A program made the position numbers and the translations under genes. A stretch of 64,000 nucleotides of DNA from Caviibacterium pharyngocola (GTDB lineage Bacteria > Pseudomonadota > Gammaproteobacteria > Enterobacterales > Pasteurellaceae), in assembly GCF_002795405.1 (NCBI RefSeq), contig NZ_PHGZ01000013.1, positions 225,988-289,987 on the forward strand, given 5' to 3'. The notes below the pieces were generated by a model. The model was given only the letters and a program-made list of their open reading frames with translations. It was not told the origin of the DNA and did not search any database. Position 1 is the stretch's first letter, and each line of letters begins with the position of its first letter. Positions 1 to 9,800 of the stretch are shown piece after piece.

Positions 1-731
1 ATAAAATCGTATTTTCCGGCGTAGCATCCGGTTATTCCGTGTTAACGGACGACGAAAAAGACTTAGGCGTGTGCTTGATCGATTTCGGTGCCGGCACGAT
101 GGACATTGTGGTCTATACCGACGGTGCATTGAGATTCAGTAAAGTGATTCCTTACGCAGGTAATCGCGTAACGGATGACATCGCATATTATTGTGCGACC
201 TCAAGAGTGGAAGCGGAAGCCATTAAAATTAACTACGGTAGCGCCTTGAATCCGCCGAGTGCGAATCCGGATAAGAAAATCGAAGTCGTAGGCATCGGCG
301 GGCGCGCACCGCGTATGTTAACCAAAGAAGAATTATCTAAAGCGACTTGCGGGCGTTATACCGAATTATTGAATTTGGTGAAATACGAATTGAATCAACT
401 CAAATACGAGTTGGAAAATAAACAAATGAAATTGGAACTTATCGCCGGTGTCGTGATTACCGGCGGGGGAGCTCAAATCGAAGATTTAAAGCAATGCGCC
501 GCCAATGTTTTCGGTACGCAAGTGCGTATCGGTAGTCCGTTAAATATTACCGGTTTGACAGATTATGTGAATAAACCGCAATATTCGACGGTTATCGGAT
601 TGCTACAATATAATCACAGCAATGAAGACGAGAGTCCGATTAATGATAACGGCAGCGGTAATGACGGTTTTTGGCGGTCTTTTACCTCGGCGATGAAAAA
701 TATTGCGAATAAAGTGCGCGCAGAATTTTGA
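1..731 (+). CDS. ftsA: Cell division protein FtsA, C-terminal part (5' end outside window)
   Basis: Actin-like ATPase that anchors the FtsZ ring to the inner membrane. The frame is open from the left edge (codons in phase with base 3), so about 242 C-terminal residues of a roughly 420-residue protein are present; the GTG at 39 is an internal valine codon, not a start. [13 protein letters not shown] is the phosphate-2 motif of the actin fold and [13 protein letters not shown] the adenosine motif. The end, [11 protein letters not shown], fits the amphipathic membrane-targeting helix of FtsA. ftsZ follows 85 bases later on the same strand, the usual dcw-cluster order. Confidence 0.96.
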   Translation, partial: KIVFSGVASGYSVLTDDEKDLGVCLIDFGAGTMDIVVYTDGALRFSKVIPYAGNRVTDDIAYYCATSRVEAEAIKINYGSALNPPSANPDKKIEVVGIGGRAPRMLTKEELSKATCGRYTELLNLVKYELNQLKYELENKQMKLELIAGVVITGGGAQIEDLKQCAANVFGTQVRIGSPLNITGLTDYVNKPQYSTVIGLLQYNHSNEDESPINDNGSGNDGFWRSFTSAMKNIANKVRAEF

Positions 732-816
732 GAATTTCAATTTTTAATCTACAATAAGAGTAATTTAGGTTTTAATTTTGTGCCGGTTTGGAAATTGGCA
801 TTGACGGAGAATAAAT

Positions 817-2136
817 ATGTTTGAACCAGTTGATTACGATCTTGGTGATATGGGCGGAGCTCTCATCAAAGTTGTTGGTGTCGGCGGCGGCGGCGGAAAT
901 GCCGTCAATCATATGGTTGCCAATATGGTGAAAAACGATATTGGCGGCACATTAATCGGTACCGATGAATTGAGTTACCCGACACCGGATGATGAACACG
1001 GCAGAATCATTTTCTATGCGGTGAATACCGATGCGCAAGCTTTGCGTAAAAGTAACGTACAACAAACGGTTCAAATCGGCGGCGCGACAACCAAAGGTTT
1101 GGGGGCAGGAGCCAATCCGAATGTAGGACGCAAAGCGGCGGAAGACGATCAAGATGCGATTCGGGCAATGTTGGAAGGCGCGGATATGGTGTTTATTGCT
1201 GCCGGTATGGGGGGCGGTACGGGAACCGGAGCCGCACCGATTGTTGCGCAGATCGCGAAAGAATTGGGTATTTTAACTGTTGCCGTCGTGACCAAACCGT
1301 TTTCCTTTGAAGGTAAAAAACGGATGCAATTCGCCGAAATGGGAATTAAGGAACTTTCTAAGCACGTTGACTCTCTAATTATTATACCGAATGAAAAATT
1401 GTTGAAGGTATTGGGCAAAAACGTCACCTTAATTCAAGCGTTTGCCGCCGCGAACGATATTTTGCGTAATGCGGTAACCGGTATTTCCGATATGATTACT
1501 TCGCCGGGAATGATTAACGTTGACTTTGCGGACGTTCGCACGGTAATGTCCGAAATGGGACGTGCGATGATGGGTTCCGGTATTGCGGAAGGTTCCGCAG
1601 GAGACGGTCGTGCGGAAAAAGCGGCGCAAGACGCGGTTGCCAGCCCGTTGTTGGAAGATGTGGATTTATCCGGTGCTAAGGGCGTATTGGTTAATATTAC
1701 CGCCGGTTTTAATCTCGGTTTGGATGAATTTAATGCAGTGGGCGACATCATTCGAGCGTTTGCTTCCGATGAAGCGACCGTTGTGGTCGGGACGACGTTA
1801 GTGCCTGAAATGGAAGATGAAATTCGTGTTACTATCGTTGCGACCGGTATCGGTGATTTGGAAACGCCGGATATTCAAATTATGCCGAGAACACAAGGTC
1901 TTGCTCAACAACCGACGGCTCAACCGGCAATGAAACCGAATACGTCGGCTTTCGGACAATACGGTAATCAGGCGAATCCTTATGCGCATCAAGCGCAAGA
2001 GCCGGCGCCGAATCGTCCGGCAAATTTAGCGGATCGTAATATTTTGGATACGCCGATTACGGAAAGATTGACAACTCTTAAAAAGGATGAGAATCTGTTC
2101 AACGCAGCTCAGTTTATGCGTAATTCGGAAAAATAG
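817..2136 (+). CDS. ftsZ: Cell division GTPase FtsZ
   Basis: Tubulin-like GTPase that forms the cytokinetic ring. The N-terminal [16 protein letters not shown] loop and the tubulin signature GGGTGTG (residues 132-138) mark the nucleotide site; [12 protein letters not shown] and FADVRTVM are further conserved FtsZ blocks. At 439 residues it is longer than the 383 of E. coli. Part of the excess is an insertion at about residues 40-62 ([17 protein letters not shown]); the rest is a Gln/Pro/Ala-rich C-terminal linker. The tail LDTPITERL does not closely match the E. coli FtsA/ZipA-binding peptide. The start ATG has GGAG upstream. Confidence 0.97.
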   Translation: MFEPVDYDLGDMGGALIKVVGVGGGGGNAVNHMVANMVKNDIGGTLIGTDELSYPTPDDEHGRIIFYAVNTDAQALRKSNVQQTVQIGGATTKGLGAGANPNVGRKAAEDDQDAIRAMLEGADMVFIAAGMGGGTGTGAAPIVAQIAKELGILTVAVVTKPFSFEGKKRMQFAEMGIKELSKHVDSLIIIPNEKLLKVLGKNVTLIQAFAAANDILRNAVTGISDMITSPGMINVDFADVRTVMSEMGRAMMGSGIAEGSAGDGRAEKAAQDAVASPLLEDVDLSGAKGVLVNITAGFNLGLDEFNAVGDIIRAFASDEATVVVGTTLVPEMEDEIRVTIVATGIGDLETPDIQIMPRTQGLAQQPTAQPAMKPNTSAFGQYGNQANPYAHQAQEPAPNRPANLADRNILDTPITERLTTLKKDENLFNAAQFMRNSEK

Positions 2137-2184
2137 TCCGCAAGGATAAATCTTGTTGTTTAACAATAAGTTAAGAGAAAAATT

Positions 2185-3102
2185 ATGATAAAACAAAGAA
2201 CATTGAAACAAAGCATTAAAGTTACCGGTGTGGGATTACATAGCGGTAATAAAGTGACCCTGACTCTGCGCCCTGCAATGGCGAATACAGGTGTCATTTA
2301 TTGCCGTACCGATTTGAATCCGCCGGTTACTTTTCCGGCGAATGCCAATGCGGTTCGCGACACAATGCTTTGTACTTGTTTAGTTAATGAAGAAGGCGTG
2401 CGCATTTCCACGGTCGAACACTTAAATGCTGCGTTGGCGGGATTGGGAATCGATAACGTTATTATCGAAGTGGATGCGCCTGAAATTCCGATTATGGACG
2501 GTAGTGCTAGCCCGTTTATCTACTTATTGCTCGATGCCGGCATTGAAGAACAAAATGCTGCGAAAAAATTTATTCGCGTGAAACAGCCGATTCGCGTAGA
2601 AGACGGTGACAAATGGGCGGAATTTCGACCTTATAACGGTTTCCGTTTAAACTTTACGATTGATTTCGAACATCCTGCGATTAGCAAAAACGTGCGAAAT
2701 TATGTAATGGATTTTTCCGCGCAAGCGTTCGTACAACAAATCAGCCGCGCAAGAACCTTCGGTTTTATGAAAGATATCGAATATCTTCAAGCGCAAGGTT
2801 TGGCTTTGGGCGGTAGCTTGGATAACGCCATCGTATTAGACGATTACCGTATTTTAAACGAAGACGGTTTACGTTTTAAAGACGAATTGGTACGCCATAA
2901 AATGTTGGATGCAATCGGCGATTTATATATGGCGGGTCACAATATCATCGGTGATTTCAAAGCCTATAAATCAGGGCACGGTTTAAACAACAAATTGCTC
3001 CGTGCTTTATTGGCGAACCAAGAAGCTTGGGAATTCGTGACCTTTGACGATAAAGCGCAAGTGCCGCAAGGTTATACTGCGCAAACTCAAGTCTTTATTT
3101 AA
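2185..3102 (+). CDS. lpxC: UDP-3-O-acyl-N-acetylglucosamine deacetylase
   Basis: Zinc-dependent deacetylase that performs the committed step of lipid A synthesis in the cytoplasm. At 305 residues it has the normal family length. Metal and catalytic motifs are visible: [17 protein letters not shown] (first zinc His) and [15 protein letters not shown] (second His and the Asp ligand), followed by [10 protein letters not shown] with the catalytic His near the C-terminus. It lies 48 bases behind ftsZ, as at the end of the dcw cluster in gammaproteobacteria, and is closed by a strong hairpin terminator. Confidence 0.97.
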   Translation: MIKQRTLKQSIKVTGVGLHSGNKVTLTLRPAMANTGVIYCRTDLNPPVTFPANANAVRDTMLCTCLVNEEGVRISTVEHLNAALAGLGIDNVIIEVDAPEIPIMDGSASPFIYLLLDAGIEEQNAAKKFIRVKQPIRVEDGDKWAEFRPYNGFRLNFTIDFEHPAISKNVRNYVMDFSAQAFVQQISRARTFGFMKDIEYLQAQGLALGGSLDNAIVLDDYRILNEDGLRFKDELVRHKMLDAIGDLYMAGHNIIGDFKAYKSGHGLNNKLLRALLANQEAWEFVTFDDKAQVPQGYTAQTQVFI

Positions 3103-3120
3103 TTCGGTTTTAATACCGAA

Positions 3121-3153
3121 AAAAGCTATATTTCGGCGAAATATAGCTTTTTT
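3121..3153 (+). terminator. Rho-independent terminator after lpxC
   Basis: Perfect 14-bp stem AAAAGCTATATTTC / GAAATATAGCTTTT with a GGC loop and a trailing T run. It closes the ftsA-ftsZ-lpxC transcript. Confidence 0.93.
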
Positions 3154-3229
3154 ATTATGAATTTCTTCCTAAAGTGCGGTGTAATTTTGGGATGTTTTTG
3201 ATTATAGGTGTAGTAACTAGGACGGCAAT

Positions 3230-4387
3230 ATGGCGCTTGATTTAACCGAAATTCGTCAACAAATTACGCAAATTGATCGTAATTTACTGAAATTATTATC
3301 CGAACGGCACCGTTTGGCATTTGATGTCGTGCGTAGTAAGGAAGTGACGCAAAAAGCATTGCGTGATGTGGAACGCGAACAGCAATTATTGCAAGAACTC
3401 GTTCGCTTTGCCGAAAATGAAAATTATCAATTAGAACCGCAATATATTACTCAAATCTTCCAAAAAATTATTGAAGACTCGGTATTAACGCAGCAAGTTT
3501 ATTTACAAAAGAAGCTGAACGAACAGCGCGAACGCGATATTCATATCGCCTTCTTAGGTAAACGCGGTTCTTATTCTCATCTTGCCGCACGGAATTATGC
3601 GACTCGTTATCAGGAACAGCTTATCGAAATCAGCTGTAGCTCTTTTGAACAAATCTTTGAAAAAGTGCAAAGCGGCGAAGCGGATTACGGTGTCTTACCG
3701 CTTGAAAATACTACGTCCGGCGCAATTAACGAAGTGTATGATTTATTACAACACACCGAACTTTCATTGGTCGGCGAATTGGCTTATCCAATCAAACATT
3801 GCGTGTTGGTGAACGGGCAAGAAGATTTATCGCAAATCGATACCTTATATAGCCACCCGCAAGTCATTCAACAATGCAGCCAATTTATTCGTGAGTTGGA
3901 TCGCGTTCATATTGAATATTGTGAAAGCAGCTCGCACGCAATGCAGTTGGTTTCAAGCTTGAACAAACCGAATATCGCCGCATTAGGCAATGAAGACGGT
4001 GGAAAATTATACGGACTGACCGTATTGAAATCTGGCATTGCCAACCAAGAAAACAATATCACGCGATTTATTGTGATTGCGAAAAATCCGGTGGTAGTTT
4101 CTCCGCAAATTCATACGAAGACCTTATTGTTAATGACCACCTCGCAACAAGCCGGTTCTTTGGTGGATGCGTTATTAGTGTTTAAAAAGCACAACATCAA
4201 TATGACCAAATTGGAATCGCGCCCGATTTACGGCAAGCCTTGGGAAGAAATGTTCTATTTGGAAGTGGAAGCGAATATCAACAATCCGGATACTCAGGCG
4301 GCATTCGAGGAATTAAAACAATACAGTAATTTCCTAAAAGTGCTCGGCTGCTATCCGAGCGAAATCGTCAAACCGGCTAAGGTTTAA
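3230..4387 (+). CDS. pheA: Bifunctional chorismate mutase / prephenate dehydratase (P-protein)
   Basis: Makes phenylpyruvate from chorismate for phenylalanine synthesis. The 385 residues hold three domains in order: AroQ-type chorismate mutase (about 1-90, with [20 protein letters not shown]), prephenate dehydratase (about 105-285, [17 protein letters not shown] and [18 protein letters not shown]), and a C-terminal ACT regulatory domain (about 295-380, with the [19 protein letters not shown] region that binds phenylalanine). An uptake signal lies in its upstream region at 3172-3180. Downstream, its former terminator region is interrupted by the transposon that starts at 4422. Confidence 0.96.
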   Translation: MALDLTEIRQQITQIDRNLLKLLSERHRLAFDVVRSKEVTQKALRDVEREQQLLQELVRFAENENYQLEPQYITQIFQKIIEDSVLTQQVYLQKKLNEQRERDIHIAFLGKRGSYSHLAARNYATRYQEQLIEISCSSFEQIFEKVQSGEADYGVLPLENTTSGAINEVYDLLQHTELSLVGELAYPIKHCVLVNGQEDLSQIDTLYSHPQVIQQCSQFIRELDRVHIEYCESSSHAMQLVSSLNKPNIAALGNEDGGKLYGLTVLKSGIANQENNITRFIVIAKNPVVVSPQIHTKTLLLMTTSQQAGSLVDALLVFKKHNINMTKLESRPIYGKPWEEMFYLEVEANINNPDTQAAFEELKQYSNFLKVLGCYPSEIVKPAKV

Positions 4388-4402
4388 AACGGCGAATAAA
4401 AC

Positions 4403-4414
4403 AAAGTGCGGTGA
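4403..4414 (+). repeat. Left arm of an inverted uptake-signal pair, split by the transposon
   Basis: AAAGTGCGGTGA contains the uptake-signal core. Its exact reverse complement, TCACCGCACTTT, sits at 12216-12227, on the far side of the transposon. Joining the flanks with one target copy restores a 12-bp stem with a 14-base loop, the usual Pasteurellaceae uptake-signal terminator between convergent genes (pheA and der). Confidence 0.85.
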
Positions 4415-4421
4415 TTTTTTT
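4414..4421. repeat. Target-site duplication, left copy
   Basis: ATTTTTTT abuts the left inverted repeat and is repeated exactly at 12201-12208 against the right inverted repeat. Eight bases is the duplication length known for IS1595-family elements. The sequence is low-complexity, so on its own it would be weak evidence; its exact position at both ends makes it convincing. Confidence 0.8.
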
Positions 4422-4446
4422 CGGTATTGTGTAGCAGTTGCACAAA
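4422..4446 (+). repeat. Left terminal inverted repeat of the transposon
   Basis: Begins CGGTATTGTGTAGCAGTTGC and ends ACAAA; the reverse complement of 12176-12200 matches it at 24 of 25 positions (G versus A at position 8). Just inside, GTAGCA (4431-4436) can pair with TGCTAC (4465-4470), which is followed by ATTTTTC. This could stop transcription entering from pheA. Confidence 0.88.
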
Positions 4447-4508
4447 GATTTAACTAAGTGTTTTTGCTACATTTTTCTTATCTCATTGTAATTTAAAGGT
4501 AAGAAAAA

Positions 4509-4922
4509 ATGAATGCGTTAGAAAAGTTATTGATTGAAGAAATTTCCCTTGCAGAACAAGAAAGGGCTGAATTTGAAGCTAAGATAAAGGGGTTAAATCA
4601 GAAAATTTTAGACTATCGAACTGCGCTAAATCACGCAAGAGATTCAGATTTTTTATTAAGCAAGAAATCTCGCAATGTACGCTTTCAGTCGTCTCCATGC
4701 CAATTAGTGGCGCATATCCTTAAAAAGCAACCTGAAAAATGGTTTCATACAAATGAAATTACCCTTCAAGCATTGAAATTAGATAACCAGCCTATTGATA
4801 ATGGTGTGCCGCGCTTACACTTGCAAACAATGCATAGCACACTAAACCATCTTGTTAAACATTCATTGGTTGAGAAAAAGGTAGAAGGGAAAACGTGTTA
4901 TTGGCGTTTGAAGGCAATGTAG
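4509..4922 (+). CDS. Unknown transposon-borne protein, coiled coil plus winged helix
   Basis: A 137-residue protein of no recognised family. Residues 1-45 are a charged heptad-like helix (EEISLAEQERAEFEAKIKGL). About 60-137 look like a winged-helix fold ending in KKVEGKTCYWRLKAM. AAAGG lies 9 bases before the ATG. It is the first gene inside the left end and runs tail-to-tail, with no spacing, into a second small gene (4923-5357) of the same layout whose end VRWRLKI resembles its own. Inference: a distant paralogue pair that may bind DNA or help the transposase. Function not assigned. Confidence 0.7.
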   Translation: MNALEKLLIEEISLAEQERAEFEAKIKGLNQKILDYRTALNHARDSDFLLSKKSRNVRFQSSPCQLVAHILKKQPEKWFHTNEITLQALKLDNQPIDNGVPRLHLQTMHSTLNHLVKHSLVEKKVEGKTCYWRLKAM

Positions 4923-5357
4923 TTATATTTTCAATCTCCACCGCACATCATTTGCTTTTAATGCTACTCGTTCTACTACGCCTTTATTAAGCCAATGCTT
5001 CAATGCACCACGCACTGAAACAGTATGTTGCGGTTGAATGATGGGGTCTTGTTTATCTCGAATAAGGACAAGTTCCGTTAATTCATTAACAGTAAAGTAA
5101 TGATTTGGTTTTACTTTCATTTCAGCAAGCACCATTTGGCGTAGTTTTCCCTTGAAACGATGCTGATAAGTGCGGTAGGTATAAAGCTCCGTATTGTATT
5201 CATCAGTTAGGGCTTCTTCTTGCATAACCTCAATGGCTGCTTGTAGTTTATCAAGCTTACTCTCCACCAAAGCAAGATGTTCTAGCACTTGCTTACGTTC
5301 ACGTTGCAAGCGGTCAATTTTTGCCTGAATTTGACTTAAATAGATTTTCTTTGCCAT
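4923..5357 (-). CDS. Unknown protein translationally coupled to transposase A (coiled coil plus winged helix)
   Basis: A 144-residue protein: an N-terminal coiled coil of about 50 residues (KIDRLQRERKQVLEHLALVE), a basic middle (TYQHRFKGKLRQMVLAEMKV) and a winged-helix-like C-terminus (HYFTVNELTELVLI, then HWLNKGVVERVALK). Its ATG overlaps the TAA of the transposase by one base (TAATG), so it is probably made from the transposase message. It carries the only uptake-signal core in the element (5168-5176). Plausible roles are transposition accessory factor or regulator; neither is shown by the sequence. Confidence 0.72.
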   Translation of the reverse strand: MAKKIYLSQIQAKIDRLQRERKQVLEHLALVESKLDKLQAAIEVMQEEALTDEYNTELYTYRTYQHRFKGKLRQMVLAEMKVKPNHYFTVNELTELVLIRDKQDPIIQPQHTVSVRGALKHWLNKGVVERVALKANDVRWRLKI

Positions 5358-6391
5358 TACATTACCAGTCTTTCTACTTGCCTATGGTTGCCTTGCCAGT
5401 AGCCTTTCCAAGCATTATCTGATGATGTGCTGAGGCATTTACTGGTCACATCATTGAAAATGGTTAAATTATCCAGTTTGCGAGTATCTTCACGATAGGC
5501 TATTTCGTTTGCGTAGTTATCAAGGTAGATATTACTCATTTTATGAACTTGTCCGTAATACATACGTTTGAAACGTGCAAAGTAACTTTCGGCAAGGTTA
5601 TTGGTAATCCCTTCATCACTACGATATTCTTTTTGATGGTTCACACGTTGTAAGTCGTAATCCACTATCAATTCATCATAAGCACTGTTTTCATCGGTAT
5701 GAATACGGCTGTTTGGCTCAATATATGCAGTAGCCAATTTCTTCACGGATTCCGTGTTTTCTGACAAAATAGGAAACGTGATGGTTCTCTTTGCACCGAC
5801 TAGTTGCGGATTAGACAAAGTGTCCTGTTCAGTGTAACGTTCACGCATAACCAGTACGCCACGTTTATTGGGATTGGCATTTTCTTTTAAGCGTCTATCT
5901 ACTCGGTCTGCTTTCTTATTCTTTGGACGTGGAGCGGAATGCACGTAAGTACCATCAATATGGATTTCGCCTGATAATGGGAAAAGTTCACGTTGTACAA
6001 TCAGGCTTTCTCGGATTTTATGTGATAAGGTAAAAGCGGTTTTGTACTGCACGTTTAAATCTCGAGAGAGCTGACAGGCTGAAATTCCCTTAACTGCATT
6101 GACAAATAAGGCAATAGCGAATAAATAGGTTTGAATTGGCAACTTATGGTTTGCAAAAATTGTCCCTGACGTAATGCTAAACGTGTGTCTGCAATGTTTG
6201 CATCGCCACTGCTTGCGAGTAGAGATAAAGTAGGCTTGATGTTGCACACCGCATTTTGGACACACGACGTTCTTTTCACTTCCCCAGCGGATACCGCAAA
6301 GCATCGAAAACGCTTCGCCATCAGATAGACGAGCTATCTGGATGGGTGAAAGCGTTCGAGCTTTGCTGGTTAAAAGGAAGTGTTGAGCCAT
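5357..6391 (-). CDS. IS1595-family transposase (ISXO2-like DDE), apparently intact
   Basis: 344 residues. An N-terminal zinc ribbon (C44-x2-C47 ... C64-x2-C67, as CPKC and CKHC) is followed by a helical DNA-binding part (ACQLSRDLNVQYKTAF). The ISXO2-like catalytic domain has candidate acidic residues D146 (GEIHIDGTY), D233 (IHTDENSAY) and E268 (GITNNLAESYFARFKR). The C-terminus has the family motif WKGYWQGNHR. It is oriented towards the left end. No clear Shine-Dalgarno precedes the ATG, as is common for transposases. Transposase B (10829-11965) is a diverged homologue. Confidence 0.92.
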   Translation of the reverse strand: MAQHFLLTSKARTLSPIQIARLSDGEAFSMLCGIRWGSEKNVVCPKCGVQHQAYFISTRKQWRCKHCRHTFSITSGTIFANHKLPIQTYLFAIALFVNAVKGISACQLSRDLNVQYKTAFTLSHKIRESLIVQRELFPLSGEIHIDGTYVHSAPRPKNKKADRVDRRLKENANPNKRGVLVMRERYTEQDTLSNPQLVGAKRTITFPILSENTESVKKLATAYIEPNSRIHTDENSAYDELIVDYDLQRVNHQKEYRSDEGITNNLAESYFARFKRMYYGQVHKMSNIYLDNYANEIAYREDTRKLDNLTIFNDVTSKCLSTSSDNAWKGYWQGNHRQVERLVM

Positions 6392-6459
6392 TGCAATTAT
6401 CTAAGTTATATTAAAAGGTTTTACTTGCTGAAAAATTGTGTTATAGGAGGATTTAAAAC

Positions 6460-6555
6460 ACGCTCAAACGTGATAAAATACGCTCTATATAATGTCAAAT
6501 ATACGCTCATTTGCGATATTTGTCAATCTAATATTGAAAATAGGACGCTCAAATG
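6460..6555 (+). promoter_or_regulatory. Array of four phased ACGCTC repeats (probable operator of the restriction cassette)
   Basis: ACGCTC occurs at 6460, 6480, 6503 and 6545: steps of 20, 23 and 42 bases, close to two, two and four helical turns. Copy 1 lies in the dyad CACG-CTCAAA-CGTG and copy 3 in a weaker dyad (ATACGC-TCATTT-GCGATAT). Copy 4 overlaps the ribosome-binding region of the XRE gene, whose ATG is at 6553. Inference: binding sites for the XRE protein, giving autoregulation and delayed expression of the enzyme, like controller proteins of other restriction systems. Confidence 0.6.
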
Positions 6556-6891
6556 TGCATATCAGAAAGACTCAGACAAGTTTGTGAAGCAAAAAATTGG
6601 AAAATTAAAGATTTTGCAGAACATACAGGAATCGCTTATCGCACACTACAAGGTTATGTTGGCGGTGAACGTGAACCTAATGCAGAAGGAATGGCTGCCA
6701 TTGCTAAAGCAGGAGTGAATTTGAACTGGCTTGTAAGTGGTGAAGGTGAAATGTTTCAAACGATAATACGAAATGAAATGTCGGAACAGGAAAAACAACT
6801 GATCGCAGATTACCGCAAAATGCCTGAAAATCTTCAAAATTCATTTTCTATTTCATTTCAAGAAATCAATAAATTAAACAAGGTTAATTAA
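6553..6891 (+). CDS. XRE/CI-like helix-turn-helix regulator of the restriction cassette
   Basis: 112 residues. A lambda-repressor-type HTH fills the first 65 residues (ISERLRQVCEAKNWKIKDFA, then HTGIAYRTLQGYVGGEREP); GVNLNWLVSGEGEM is the usual end of this domain in phage-type regulators. The tail (EQEKQLIADYRKMPENLQNS) is short and has no LexA-like protease domain. AGGA sits 8 bases before the ATG. The TAA overlaps the ATG of the enzyme gene by one base (TAATG), implying translational coupling. Role inferred: controller of the restriction-modification gene. Confidence 0.85.
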   Translation: MCISERLRQVCEAKNWKIKDFAEHTGIAYRTLQGYVGGEREPNAEGMAAIAKAGVNLNWLVSGEGEMFQTIIRNEMSEQEKQLIADYRKMPENLQNSFSISFQEINKLNKVN

Positions 6892-9800
6892 TGTATTCAA
6901 CGAGCATTCTTAGAAAACTTGGTAGCGGTGAATATCAAGTAAAACTATCTGAAACTTTAACATCAATTATAAAGCAAATTAATAAAGCGGAAACAGAAGC
7001 TACAATCGCTTCTATTTTTGAAAATAATTTACATTATCTAATAAAGAGTTTTTTTGAAAAAGAAATAATCTTTCATAAAGAAAGCGGAAAGAATTTTTTT
7101 AGACATAAATTTTTAGGAAGAGTTGATGCTATATCAAATGGATTAGTTATTGAGTATAAATCAATTGATAAATTAACAAGCGAAAAAGATCAAAAAAATG
7201 CTATCTCACAAACAAAAGATTATTTGAAACAAATACATAATGAATCTGGGAGTAGTTATCAAGGCTTGGTAACAAACGGAAAGAAAATTGCGTATTTATA
7301 TTTTATTGGTGATGAAATAAAAAATACTGCATTTTCAACAATAGAAGTAAAGGATTTGGATAGAATTATTCAGTCATTAATCAATGTGGGTTCAAAGCAA
7401 TTTTCACCGAAAAATATAGTATCTGACTTTAAATCCACATCACATATAACACAAAATTTATCAAATAGTTTATATGATGCCATTTGCACTCATAAAACAC
7501 AAAAAACAGAAATGCTAATGGAAGAATGGCAAGTTTTGTTTAGATTATCTGAGTCTGATAAAGGTCAAAATCAAGATATAGAGAAGAGAAGAAAAAAACT
7601 ATCAGAAATATTTAGTGATAACATTGATAATAATGAAAAAGAATATCAGGCTCTCTATGTTCTTCAAACATCTTATGCGATAATTGTGAAATTAATAGCG
7701 TGTAAAGTCATTCAAACTCTTTCGTTTAGTGAAGATGTTAAGTTTTTCTCAGATCTTAGCATTATTGATTCTATTAAATTACAGCGTTTTATGGAGAAGC
7801 TTGAAGATGGATATGTTTTTTCTAGTGGTGGAATTAGAAACTTACTAGAAGGTGATTTCTATTCTTGGTATTCAGATAAAAACCAATGGAATCAAAAAAT
7901 ATACAATAGTATAAAAAATATAATTAAAGAGTTAGAGTTTTATTCAAGTTCAAATTTTACTTATGAATTTCAGACGATAGATATTTTTAAAGATTTATAT
8001 ATGGAAATAATGCCGAATGAAATTAGACATAGTTTAGGAGAATATTTCACTCCATCTTGGATGGCTGATCATGTTGTATCTCGTTCACTTGAGAAACTAA
8101 ACAAAGAATCTTGGAAAGCTATAGATCCATGTTGTGGAAGTGGGGTATTTTTAATATCATTAATAAAATCGATATTAGATAAACACGAATTATATAGTTT
8201 AACTATAAAAGAAAAACAAGAGTTATTATTTAGAATATTATCAAGTGTATATGGTATTGATTTAAATCCACTATCAGTTTTAACTGCAAGAGTTAGTTAT
8301 TTTTTGGCTATAAGACCATTAATTGACGATCAAAAAATAGAAATCCCTGTCTATCTTGGTGATTCGGCTAATATACCACAAAAAATTGAACTTGATAATA
8401 TAGCTTGTTATACATATACCGTAGAAACTAAACAAGGGAATTTTAATATCATTTTTCCTTGTGATTTTGTTGAAAGCAGTTCTTTTTTTGAAAGAATGTA
8501 TCGTTTACAAACAACAGTAGAAGCTGAAGACCCTAATTTATTATACCATCAAATTATTGAAAATATAGACAAAAACTCTATCAATAAAAAGATTCAAGAA
8601 AGTATAAAAATATTGTCAAGTAAATTAGTTGAGTTACATAAAAATGAATGGGACGGCATTTGGATTAGAATTACATCAAACTTTATGCTAATTGCAAGAA
8701 TTAAAGAGATGGATCTAATTTTAGGTAACCCACCTTGGGTAAAATGGGAATTTTTACCCCAAAATTATGCTGAAAAGATCAAGAGTTTGTGTATTGATAG
8801 AAAATTATTCTCAGGTCAAAGTTATATGGGGGCTATATCACTTAATTTATGTGCTTTAATTGCAAATGTCACATCAGATAAATGGCTAACAAATAAAGGC
8901 TTACTTGCATTCTTAATGCCAAAAACAATTATGACTCAAGATTCTTATGCTGGCTTCAGAAATTTTTATTTATCTGATGATAGTAGAATGTATTTAAGTG
9001 AAATAGATGATTGGTCTAATGCTGGAAATCCTTTTATTGTAACTACTGAAAAATTTATGACATATTTTTATGAAAAAAATCATGTAGATTACTCAAATGG
9101 GATTCCTATAAATTTATTCTATAAAAAAACTAATGTAAAAATCACAGAAGTAAATAGATTTCACACATTTGAAAAAGTAAAAGATTTCTTTCAAATTAAA
9201 GATGGAATGGCTTATCAATTAAGTGAAAATAGAACGGGATTTACTTTACTCCCTGAAAGAGATTATACAATTTTAAGGAAGCTAAAGTTAATTTCAGGAA
9301 ATTCAGATTATAAAGCTAGGAGTGGTGTTGAGTTTACACCTGCTGAGGTTTACTTCATTGAACCTGAGAAAAGAACCAGTAAAAACACTTTTTATTTTAG
9401 AAACTCTGAATTCAAAAATTCAGTTTACAAAAATGACAGCAATTATAAATTTGAACTTGAAACAAAATATATAAAACCAGTAATAAAAAGCCCATTTATT
9501 AAACCTTTTGAGATATTAAAGTCTAATAACTATTGTATATTTCCTTATGAAAATAACAGTCGGCAATCAACATCATTAGAAAATTTGGTTAAAGAAAGTG
9601 AATTATTAGCTAATTATTTAATAATTAATAAGAATTTAATAGAAAAACAATCTAAAAGAAGTTTGATGATTTCCATGGGAAATGATTTTTATTCTTTATC
9701 CAAGGTTGGTAATTACACATTCTCTCCATATAAAGTTGTTTTTCGAGATAATACAAATATGTGTGCGAGTGTTGTTATCGAACAGGAAACTCCATGGGGA

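Noticed and set aside
6380..6718. Open frame of 112 codons overlapping the XRE regulator in another frame
   Set aside because: It starts in the operator region, has no family features, and the XRE frame has the ribosome-binding site and clear homology.
6553..6891. A prophage, suggested by the CI-like repressor
   Set aside because: No integrase, structural or lysis genes are present; the gene is inside the transposon and coupled to the restriction enzyme.
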